DNA of 64,000 nucleotides. It comes from Nipponacmea schrenckii. Taxonomy: Eukaryota > Mollusca > Gastropoda > Lottiidae. Each line of letters opens with the position of its first letter. Position 1 is the stretch's first letter. The translations under genes and the position numbers were made by a program. This document shows positions 48,287 through 60,000 of this stretch, in pieces. Below the pieces are notes generated by a model that made no database searches, was not told the origin of the DNA, and saw nothing but the letters and a program-made list of their open reading frames with translations. The DNA is taken from positions 21,739,023-21,803,022 of the forward strand of contig CM060200.1 of assembly GCA_030562195.1 (NCBI GenBank), given 5' to 3'.

Positions 48287-48762
48287 TTCATTCGATAATT
48301 TCCATACATGCATACTAAGTTTCATTAAGATTGGATAAAAACTTTAGCCTCTATCGTGGATACAACCCAAATTTGACGCGTTTTGACGCGTTTTTATTAA
48401 GTCAAGGGCAATAACTCAAAACCCGTTCATTCGATAATTTCCATTTTCGAACTTGACCGAGATATCATCAATATTTACATGTATACCAAGTTTCATTAAG
48501 ATCGGATAAAAACTGTAGCTTCTATTGTGGATACAACCCAAATTTGACGCGTTTTTACTAAGTCAAGTGCAATAACTCAAAAACCGTTAATGCGATAATT
48601 TCCATTTTCGAACTAGACCGAGATATCATCAATATATACACGTATACCAAGTTTCATTAAGATCGGATAAAAACTGTAGCCTCTATCGTGGATACAATAA
48701 ATGTGGACGGACGGACGGACGGACGGACGGACAGGGGCGACGGCAATATACGTCCACATTTC
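48287..48762 (+). mobile_element. Pearl-like block, fourth subfamily, truncated
   Basis: Again starts immediately after the preceding hairpin. About three monomers with GTTCATTCGATAATTTCCAT and ATTAAGATCGGATAAAAACT, then (GGAC)n at 48705-48732 and GGCAATATACGTCCACAT. The right half of the hairpin is missing and Penelope coding sequence follows. Confidence 0.6.
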
Positions 48763-49140
48763 CATGTTTCTAACCATTTCAATCTTGACGACCATTCACT
48801 TGACGATCTCACCCTAACCCCAATTGAGCGCATAGAAATCGACTTGCCCGAAGATGAAACTACCAAATTCCGTCAATCTAGAGAAGCCCATTGGATTGAG
48901 ACATTGAATACAGCAAGACCCATAGGACTTAATATTCACCACAGTGTAGGCATAGCACCCTTTGTAGTTCCATTTAATACAACCAGTAATAAAGCAAGTA
49001 AGATAGTTCAAACCCATTATAAGAGTCTTAAAGAGAAATTTCCTCATGTCTATAAACACAAAATGATAGTGGCATATTCAAAAAATCAGAACTTAAATGA
49101 CTACCTTGTTCATAGCAAACTAAAAATAATCTGTACTTAA
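48763..49140 (+). pseudogene. Penelope-like element: GIY-YIG C-terminal part and tail
   Basis: The frame continues the nuclease domain broken at 45803: VSNHFNLDDHSLDDLTL, then REAHWIETLNTARPIGLN, the typical end of a PLE GIY-YIG domain. It then runs on through FVVPFNTTSNKASKIV and MIVAYSKNQNLNDYLVHSKL, a type of segment more often seen upstream of the zinc finger. It ends at TAA at 49138. The frame runs into repeat sequence upstream, so there is no true start. With 45498-45803 it appears to be one retroelement copy split by ~3 kb of nested repeats. Confidence 0.75.
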
Positions 49141-49309
49141 CAGGTACTATACTCCTCGCCCATCGGGCGAGTTATTTTATTTTTTCTAATTTCAGATCAG
49201 AAGAGAAGAAAATCATCCAACAGATCCAGATCCCAATTTCTCAATAAGATATTTGTTCCACCCTAGGCCTGTACATTTGGGAGATTCAATCCCTCCTTTC
49301 CCCGAAATC

Positions 49310-49457
49310 AAAAACCGTTCATCGAAAAATTGCCAATTTCGAAACTGTAGCCTCTATTGCGTTCACAAGCAATTGCGCACGGACGGACGGACGGACGGAC
49401 GGACGGACAGGGGTGACGACAATATACGACCACATTATAATGTGGGCGTATAAAAAT
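49310..49457 (+). mobile_element. Pearl-like element, right-end fragment
   Basis: Part of one core repeat (ACCGTTCATCGAAAAATTGC, CTCTATTGCGTTCACAAGC), then (ACGG)n at 49377-49407, GGGGTGACGACAATATACG and a hairpin ending GTGGGCGTATAAAAAT. The left end is absent. Confidence 0.7.
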
Positions 49458-49459
49458 TT

Positions 49460-52400
49460 AACTAAAATATTTCCTCTGTAAAATCCCATATCTGAGTTCT
49501 TGCTTATATTGTCATCAACGGAAAGTCATTCTTAGACTTACAGTACTGTTTAGTACTATAATGCTATTCTAATTCTAATAAAAATAATAGACAAAATTCA
49601 AAATTCATTTTACTATGCTCAGACAATAGTTTGTACGTATTCCCTTGAAAGAATTTATAATAATAATATGCTTTTTTAAGAAGTAGACAAAATATATCTG
49701 TTAAGCTAATGGGCTGTAGGGTGACCTCAGATACAGCCGTTCAACTTCATTTGTACCCTTTTCGTGTACCATTCCATGTCTAAAGCAGTCGATATCTCAG
49801 TGGCATGTAAAAATTCCCTAGATTATATCTTTTCTTAATTTTCTTGACCATCAGTAAATCAAGATTATAGGGAAAGTTTTATTATATGATATATCACGAT
49901 ATTCACAAGGGAAGGGATATACCTATATTGCTGTTTCCGTTCTGTTCTACATTTTATCTGGGCAATAAAAACAAGACGATAAACGTCTACATCTGATAAA
50001 GCATTATGGGAAAGCTGGAAAAAAATTGGAGGGAAAAAAAATTTTATTTTGAATATTCAGTTAGTATTAGCTTCACCAATGGTTATGACTTAACCTGTTA
50101 GTATAACGGTATTTTATTTTGCTAGTAGCCTATAAATTATACAGAAACATGGGAGTTTGGAACGATTGGTTTTCAACATGATAGTGGTTTATTGGTAGCA
50201 ACTATTTCTATATTTACTAACATCGAACCGTGGTCAGTGACTGAAATACTAGTCAATAACCAATAAATCAATGTAGTAATACAGTAAAAGGTCGGACTGA
50301 AGGTTATTTTATCAATACAATACTTGATTGAAGATTCTGAAGAGATGTGATTTTGACATGCTTCATCTACCATATCAGTACTTAATGGATTTTAGTTCTT
50401 CAATGACGCTCCTCAGCAAGAATAAACATAAATATTTTTATTGATAGTAGAATTCGGTTACTTAGACTCAAGTCCTATTGACCATTCCTCTACATCTCTT
50501 GCAAGTATAGATCGCATCGATGGCAACTGTTTCATATGGCAAACTTTGTCTACTCTTATTTCTAAGCATATCAGTCCACGATTTTGTTTCAAATTCGAAT
50601 TTTGGATAAATTTTAAATTATCCTGTTCCACAAGCAAGCAGAGCTCGTTTGGCACAAAGTAATTTTCCGTAGTCGGCATGATAGAGTAGAAGTCTGACTA
50701 ACGCGCTGGGCATACATCCCTATCTTTTGATGGCAAATTGCCGAAACTTAAATTGATCTGTTTTAACGTGTAAACAGAATAGCTTAAAAGTTTCACATTC
50801 TTGACGTTAAAAATCGAATAATGAATATTTTACATGATATTTACTCTTTAAAAACCTACATGGTTATTAGTTTTTATGGCCGACAGTAAATTGTAACAAC
50901 CAGAAGAAGAGTAAATATTAGTTATTTCTTGTCGCGATTTATGTAAATAACAGGTTCTAGCAGTGTATAACATACAAAACACTCAATATTTAATAATATA
51001 CTCACTAAGCATGAAATTATTACAACTCAAACTTATTCATTATGAACAAAAAAACTTAGCGAGTCGGGCAGAGAACTTTCATAACATGTTTCGTTCAACG
51101 TTGAAGTAGACTTCAAAAAGAAGAATTCACTCAAACAGTCAAACAGTCAACTGTATTCTGAAACAAATAAGCTAAATGCTCATAAGATGCCTTGGAAATT
51201 GAACTCGATACAACGACCATTAGTTGGAGGAGTCTTCCAGAAAAGTAGACAGTAATATTCATTTCATTTCCAGCTTCTATTTGTCTTATTTATTTTAGAA
51301 TGCTTCGTAAAATATATGACTTTTTAAACGGAAACTGAGTCCATAGTTGTAGTAATGTCTCTACAATTTGTAGGATAATTACCCCAGGGAAGTGATTTTC
51401 TTTGGAAAATCACAGAAGTGTAAATGCTGAACAATATTTAAAAAATCACTATCGAAGTCATTGAAAGGTATCGGCTGTGTTGTAAAGTAAATCGTTTAAA
51501 GTGTAATTATAAGGGTAGAGGTATTGATATAAGAAATTTGATTATCAACATATTCTCCAGAGACTGATAAGATGATGGTAAAAAGCCAGAAGGTAGTAAG
51601 ATTTGATTAGTAAGCAATGAAGCATGTTTAATATCATCTAGAATTCTGTCTCTCTTTAGATCTATTAACTTCTACAAATGGTCAGTGTGATTAAGACTGG
51701 TAATTAGGATCTGCTGTAGACCAGAACAACACACATACAAACTTTTCTACCAGCTATGATAGAGATTGAATGACACTGAAGTTCTAAGGTCGTGACAAGT
51801 CTACTGCGCTGTCGGATATGAAGAAGTTCCAAAAGTAATCAGTTTTCCTAATGACCATAGCAAAAAAAAAATCATACAACAGGAACATTTGCCGACAAGG
51901 AATTTATAACCAACATGATATTTTGAGATGATTTAATGTCATGATATTTTGTCATGATTTTATCACTTAGATAACACAAACTAGAAGTCTCTCACTTTCG
52001 GCCATGATTTTTTGAGTGATAAACTACTAATTCCTATAAAGCTGTAGCTTCCATTTTAAGTTCAAATTGCTTTCTTCAAAGATAACATAATAAAATAAAA
52101 TCACCGAAAACTTCCGGTATAGGACAGTTTAATCTCTAATTTTTAATAAAGTTTCATTCTCGTTTAATTTAATGGACCTTTTACAACGTGTTCCACAGTG
52201 AATATTTTTTTTTCACAAAGAACTGTCATGAACGATGCAAAATGAAGTGAATTTATCTTTTAAACCAAATAACCTGACTAAGGTAATAAAGACAAACGAA
52301 ATAAATTAAGTTAGAATTCTTTTAAGCTTTAGAATCAAAGAGTGTTAAAAGAAAATAGTTCAAAGAATTAGGTTGAAACAGAAGGTTGATGGGGGATTTA

Positions 52401-55400
52401 CAATAACATTAGTAAAGCTCACAATCTAGTCGGAATCATTAGGGGATTTGTCAGTTGGTTGTTTCTACCGCTGACTCCAGATTTAAGTGATTAAAACAAA
52501 GTACACCTGTGAGACTACATCTGCTCGTGTAACTTTTACAACTTTTGTGTTTGAATGTCATTCTTCAAGGTATATATATCAGAACTAATCACTTACAGTC
52601 ATGTACAATGAAATTGTCATTTTGTTAAATATATTTCATTGATCAGTCGGTACCAATTATTATGTTCCTCGTTTTGTGACGGATAAATGTTAATACTTGA
52701 GGTTTCTCAGAGCATTTTTAACAGAAAAAAAATCTTGAATCAGATATTCTGATAATAGACTCTTGGGATAACATCTCGGTGTTTCTTCAATTTCCAACGA
52801 CAAAATTTTCACATTAATAGTGTCTCCCAAATTTCCTTCTGCAACACAACACTAGAATTTTAAGTTGCCGAACTTGTATTGACTAGCAATACTATTTATT
52901 ATTACATTTTTATCTCACCAATCTGCATGTTATTACTACAAATCGGATCAGACATTAGCCTCTATGAGTCTACAAGACAACTCTGCGGGTTCTTTTCTTT
53001 ATTTCTTAACTTAACTGAAAAACAGGCGGTTTTCGTTCTAGAACTCGCCAATATAAAAACCTTTCATCTTAAACGGATAAAAACTGCAGTCTCTCTCGCT
53101 TTCCTATTGTGGGCCGGGTGAATAAGAAAAAAGAATGAATCATTCTACATTTATATGTGGGCGTATGAAAGGGAAGAATGTTAACAAGGCAGATGATGGA
53201 AAACTAATTAGTTGATGAAAACACTTGCACTTCCATTCAAACGTGGTTAACATTCAATTGTGCATTATTTGCCTATTGATCTCCATGCAGTAGTCATTAT
53301 TTGCGCGGTATCTTGAAGGGTTTAGAAGACAGACTAATTATTTCTATGACTAATTATACATTCTCAAACAACTTGCAATTTCTCAATCCTCACAAGCAAA
53401 TATTTTCCTATTTTCTTAAGTGACACATGTTTAATCAATCTTTTCTTATGGACACCAAGCAAGACAATGAAATTATTATTTTTTGTTTTTTTAAATTGGC
53501 AACACCACTCCCTTGAATTCTTTCTGTGTTACCTCCTTCGATTGTTGGGTCGATTTAACCTTGAATAATGAAATGAAATAGTTTTAAATCTATCTCTTAA
53601 CTAAAAATACAGGTGCCACGGTTATAAAGCCAGTAAATTGTGTAAATATCTTCATGGATTGGACATGGTTAATCTGTTACTAAAAAATTGAAGTATTTGC
53701 TATTTTGAATAACATAATTACAAATACTGAACTTTCATCAGCCTATTGGTTCAATTGTTACCCAGAAACCGAGACGGAAATTGTGAAAATGTAAAAACTA
53801 TTCATAGGTTTGACCTAGTGAAGTATGTCAAACGTCAAGTTCACTGCATGTTATAACTCATATTCTGTTGTTTGCAATTATTGAACTCAGCGGGTGCTTA
53901 AAGGAATAATTGGGTGTGATTTACACCAGCTGAACTTTAAAACATAATTAATTTCGTCTGTAGAAAGAGGAATGCTTGAAATATATTAAAATAGTCTTGT
54001 TGGAATATAGGTGTTTTCAGTACAATAATAAATGAAAGACAACGTAAGACAAATTTTTTCTATAGAAAAAATATGTTCAATTGTATAACAGAAATTTTAA
54101 AAAATAATATAAACAGGCTAGTTTTCATACAGAAGAGAGGGGACACTCATGCAGATTAAATAATGAGCATATTGTTCGGAATTCAATCCCCAGTCAAAAC
54201 GGAAGTTGAAATATCAGTAGTCACCCTAGTCCCCAGTACACATTGCTGTTACAGTATCTGTTAGGTTACAATCCAAATAACATCAATGGTATCAGTTGGA
54301 AACACGTTGTTTTGTATTTGAGTTACTAGAAATTGGTATTAAACATGCAAATCAAATATTACTTTAACAACAGAACCGATCAGTCTTTGATCTGTAATTA
54401 ATTAAGTCTTTATTTAATTTGTTAATAGAATTGTTTTTAGTTTGTATTCTTTCCATTAGACAACTATAAAATGTGATAAAATACATCACGTTTTACTGTC
54501 ACATTTCAAATCACAGAGTTCAGTTTCCTGGCTACAGAATAATAAACTTGTCTTTCTAATGTTCTTGAGTGCAGCGAAAGCCTAATTTTACAATAGAAGA
54601 CTGACTTGAGTAGACATTTCATGAAAAGAGTTGATAAAACTTACAACAAAACTTTAACAAACATATAACAAATGAAAATTTAAATAGTGTATAAATTGAT
54701 GCGATATACCTCTATACAACCCATTTAAAGTCGCTAATTTTTTTTTTTTTTTTTGAAAGCTAATATACTAACAACTCGCTCAGATGCTCCATGACAAGAC
54801 GCCTCCAAATCGTCATCTACATTATGAATTCAACCTCAACAGTAGACCTACGCCTATTGCATCAGTCTGACCCGTTTTGTACCCCTAGGTCTCGATAGTC
54901 GTCACAATTGTTGGAAAATCGGCCTGCAAGTAATTCTGAAGCTTTTATCCAAAAAAATATCAAGCTGTGAATGTCAAACATAACGTTTGCTGCCTCTTCC
55001 TTGGTGATTAAAAATCGGAATAGATTAAGGTAATGTCCTTGCAAAGAGCCTGTACATACTTCATGGCATTGTCCATCAGTAAAAAGTACAAGTTTGCAAG
55101 GACATTATTTTAATTTTTTTTTAGATAAAACTGGGGAATTAAACTTAATTTCATTTCCAAACCAACAGTTTGGCGCCGAGGGAAAGTGAACAACAACCTA
55201 CTTATACCAATTAAGAGACTAATAGCTCATCGTATAAAACAAGTTCGACTATACAAATAACCTATTACGAATTAACAAATTTTTGCACCCAAAAGTAGCG
55301 ATTTAAACATTGGTCCAAACTTTAAAAAAAGGTAAAGGAATCTATTATCTAAACTGTTAGTTTTAACAACATCTGGATTGGCAATATAAAAAACTACACA

Positions 55401-55765
55401 ATCATCATTATCTTTTTATATCATGTCATTTAAAAACTATCAGCCTATAGTGTAAAAAGGAGAAAATGGATTGTACGTGTGTGTTAAAAAAATTAAACAT
55501 CCATCAAAACTCAGATTAAAATAAATGGAGAAGACAGAAAACGATTTGCAACTCTCGTCGTATTTGTGGCTCAACTATCATTTGATGATGGCGTTATACA
55601 TGTTATTATTCTAAATTCCTTCGCCGCTTATTTAACACCCATTCATTGTTGGTTATGTTGTAGCACGGATTGGTAGTTTGTCACGCTCTTTTTTTTTTAT
55701 AAAGAACATCTATGGTTGGACTACTGAAAATCCTTTTAAAGCATCAAGAATTAAACCATTAAATA
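49460..55765. other. Intergenic, no host gene supported
   Basis: Mostly unique AT-rich DNA. 52880-53168 may be a decayed pearl-like copy: it starts near GACTAGCAATAC, has AAACGGATAAAAACTGCAGT in the middle and ends GTGGGCGTATGAAAG. Open frames at 50173-50680 and 54862-55044 resemble no family I know. Confidence 0.35.
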
Positions 55766-57005
55766 TATCTTGGGTTGAATTTGAAGCATCTGCTTCAGTT
55801 AACATTTGGTTGAATTCCAAGGATCTGATACAGATTATCTTTGGTTAAAATACAGATGTGATGTTGTGAACCAATATCCAACTTATTCGTACTACATTAT
55901 TTTTTCCAAATGACGGCAATTTTTATATGCCCACAAATCCGTTCACATTTGTTTGTGCTGAATCTTTTCGGATTCTTTTGATTTATATTTTGTGGGTCAG
56001 TGGCATTATGAAGATAATCCCTATTGATTTTCGTGATGATCGGATAATTTTTCACCGAAATATTGTGCAACTCGTGCGCACACTACGGGCTTCTTTTGAT
56101 TTTATATTGTAGAACCGTATCATTATGAAGACGATCGATTCTAATGATGATCCAATGATTTTTCTCCGATTTATAGTGTCCGATTTATAGTGTCTAATTT
56201 AACATTTTTTTTTCATTAGCCGTAGGGTCCACATAGTTCTCACTTTACTGCACATGGCAACAGTTCTCTATGGATTCTGTAGGTTATTGTCATTATGTAG
56301 ATAATCCCTATTGATTTTCATAATGATCTGATAAATCTGACTAACGTTCGCAATTTCATACTGCAACTCTGCTCACTCTACAGGCAACACTTATTTATGG
56401 ATTCTTTTTATTTTGTCTGCTTTAAATTATCTATAGAATAGACAACAAAAAATGATTGTAGTTGTTATTCTTTTTTGTTTGTCTAATTTGTATTTTATAT
56501 AGGTTAATGATCCTTGTTACGTCATTATTGAAACTATTGGACTGCTTGAAGACCCTTATCTCTCTCGGATTACCTCCGGTTGCACTTCAAGATTCTGCTT
56601 CAGATCGTTTTGGTTAAACTACGGGGATATGTTTCTGTATACCTTTGTTAAACGACGAGGATTACCTTTGGTTGAATTTCAATGACCTGCTTCACATTAT
56701 CTTTGGTTAAACTACCATGACCTGTTTCAGATTTCCTCTGGTTAAGATACTAGAAAAAGTCTCGGTTTAACTTGGTTGAATTTCAAAGATTTGCTTCAGA
56801 GGTCTGTTACAGATTACCTTTGGTTAAACTACTAGGACAAGTCTCAGTTTACCTTTGGTTGAGTTTCAAGGATCTGCTTTAAGGATCTGCTTCAGATTTT
56901 ATTGGGTTAAACTACTTGAATTTCAAGGATCTGTTTAGATTACCCTTGGTTAAACTAGGAGGATATGTCTCAGTTTACATTTGATTAAACTCAGCTACGA
57001 GATCT
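55766..57005 (+). repeat. Degenerate tandem repeat region
   Basis: Two interleaved motif sets recur. GGTTGAATTTCAAGGATCTG, CTTCAGATTACCTTTGG and TTGGTTAAACTAC recur at irregular ~70-100-bp spacing in 55766-55860 and 56560-57005. GGATTCTTTTGATTT and ATTATGAAGATAATCCCTAT recur in 55960-56330. The copies are strongly diverged with deletions. No coding capacity. Confidence 0.65.
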
Positions 57006-60000
57006 GTTTAAGAGGACTCACATTAAATAGCTTTAAGGAATCTCTGATATGCTATGTATTCTATTCCTTTGCTAGTTTTCATACACTTTACCATGTCCGG
57101 TTAACTAACAAGAGTAATTTTCATTTAGGCTGGGCTTGAATTGCATGATGTTGTTTCTATAAACATGTCAAAATCTATTTGTGATCCTGTGTCATAAAAC
57201 ATAGAAATGAAGAACCATTTGCCATACCAATTAACTGTGATAGTCAGTTCCTCAGAGAGTCGATTATTCTAGTGTCATCTGTAATTGAACTATGGAATAA
57301 ACACATAATGAGAAATCAACCTTAATGATGTTCATAAAAAGTGAGCAAACGTTAATAGGAGAAGAATAGAAATGATCTGGTGAGCAACAACCAAGAGTTA
57401 TAAGTATATAGAGTAGTTAAGCCACTGATTCCTAAAGGACCCCATATAGATCAATATGCACGTTTATTCTTCATTGTCTTCTCATTGCCTTACTTCCTTA
57501 TCGTGTATACTTACTGTAGTTTATCCATATTAACTTCTTGAGTTAAGATCTTCTTGTATTCTTGCCACTATAAGGTATATATTGAGTAGGTATTACACAC
57601 AAATTTTCACAGATTTGGGCATCCTTAGATATTCTTAGATAGACATATATATTCGGAGAAATAACCATACTGCTCACCCTGACATCTGGCATAGTAGGCA
57701 GGAATGGTTTTACCATATTAAGCTGATCTTGATCTGTAATTTTGAAACAGGGAACAAACCTTAAGAATCCCTTGACCATTCACTTTTGCTTTTCTATGGT
57801 AATTTCTGTTAAATTTCTGTACCGATAAAATCTGTGATCAACAGTTCTCTTTGAAAATACAAGATAATTTGATTTTCTCATTACTATGCTTGGTTAAAAC
57901 CTTAACTTCTTTCATTAGAACAAATATCCGAGAACAGAAATATATTATCTACACAAAATTCAACAAGTAAAAAGATAACAAACACAATGTAATAGCAAAA
58001 TCAATCAACTAAAATCCAAAACTGAAATCTTTAAGCATTAGCTAAAGTCGTTGATTTAAGGCAGTATCCTTGATTAAATAAAAAGTAACTAAAACTACAG
58101 TGTAAATTGTATTTGTACATACTTCTTTCGGATCAGTGCCTACTGGGAACTATTAAGTTAAAGTCAATCTATTTTCTAAATTTCATTAACTAAGCAACTT
58201 CTCAACTTTCATTTATCTATATTAGTAGAAATTATCCCTCCTGCTTTATCTCTGAACAGACTTGATCTTATTTCATTTACTGGATTTGTCTTCAAAACAT
58301 GTCAATTACAAAATATCCTTAACAACATCCTTTATATTCTTAATTTGTTTTTTTTTCACTTCCTGGTAATGAGAGCTTAATCTTTTGAATTCCAATGAAA
58401 TATATTATTGCAACCTTTTTCTTAGTTCGGTTTTTGGTTGGAATTGTAGTTAATTTTATGCAGGTTGTGCTTGATGCTTATGACTAAACATGTACTTCTA
58501 TGTGTGCATGTGATATTGCAAACCAGCAAATTACCAGTTTATTCAACTGACCATAAATTTTATGTTGGCTTTTGTTCTATAATTTCATTTTGACTCCAAA
58601 CCCATCAATTCTCAAATACATAAAAAAGTGACGTTTCGAAATAACCACAAAGAAACTTGTTACATAGCTTAAAAGACAATTTTAGCCATCCATTAGAAAC
58701 TCAAAGATCTTTACAGACTTCTTATATTGCATTTGCCAGATTGACTGACAGTTGTAAATTACTGTTGGTTAAAGAGACTCCATCCAAATGACACGGCACA
58801 GGAAAGAGAATGATAGATCTGAAATTGATCTCATTTTACTTTCCAAATTTCTGATTACACTTATGAGCTAAATGGTTGAATCTGTTTCTATCTGAACCTT
58901 TATATTGACCACTAATTAGGTTAATTGGTTTAATGGTGAGAATATGTATCTATAATGCATATATATATATTCTTATGGACATATCATGATTATTCAAAAT
59001 TAATGTTGATAATTAGAGCCATGCTTAACCTCATCTGTACAACTCTTTCATGCTATTTAATTCAAACAAAATTATTCAGATAGTTGCAATTCTCTGCAGG
59101 CAATACAATATTGAATGAAAATTCTTCTTTTAAATATCATATTCGAAAGATTGTTAGATGTATCCAAGTAAATGACAGATTGATTAGTTTCTGTGTACAA
59201 TTTAGTTATATCTTTCATGAGCGACTAATAAATATGTAGCCAGGAATTCTTTATCGAAACACAACTCTGTGTCTGGTTTAAGCTTTATAAACTATATTTT
59301 AATCTTTTTAGATAAACCAAGTTAAAATGAACAAGCATTTAATTGTGAAAATTACATTATCTTAATGAAAAGCTTTAGTCAAAGATAGATTTATCTGGAG
59401 GACTCATGATGTTGCATATATTCTGAATGATATGACTTTTTAAAATTTCATCTACTCAGAAAATCTGCACAAGATTATTCCTTCACATGAATTTATGGGA
59501 AAAAATACGATTTTTTGGGTTGTTTAAGAAGATTAAATCTTGATATATATAAATGCAATGCAATCAATTTCAACATAATATTTCATCACCAAAAAAAACC
59601 TAATAAAACTCTGACAATAAAATGTTAACTTGATAAATAAATACAAATTTTTGGTCCAATGATTGCTAATTGAACTCAACAAGCTGCAACTTCTTTACTC
59701 AAAGGAAATTGAGTTTATTTGATACATCTGACCATAAACTACTGTTTCTACTAAATAATAATCAATAAGGACTCGACAAATAAATGTAATAACAGATGGA
59801 TGCAGTTGTTCACACAAAAGTTAATAAAAAATTAAACATATTCCCAAAGAATGTCTTTCATTTTGACCTTATCCCCAAAAAAGTGTGTTTCAATAAATCT
59901 TCAGACCTAGAAGTATTTTTCTATGGATAACACCATTGTATTACATGGTGGTGAAATGATGGTTTCCAAAGGTTTAATTCTGACTTGACAATGTCTGTCT

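Noticed and set aside
48688..49140. 150-codon frame taken as one gene
   Set aside because: Its first ~25 codons are microsatellite and element end; only the part from ~48763 is retroelement coding sequence, with no true start.
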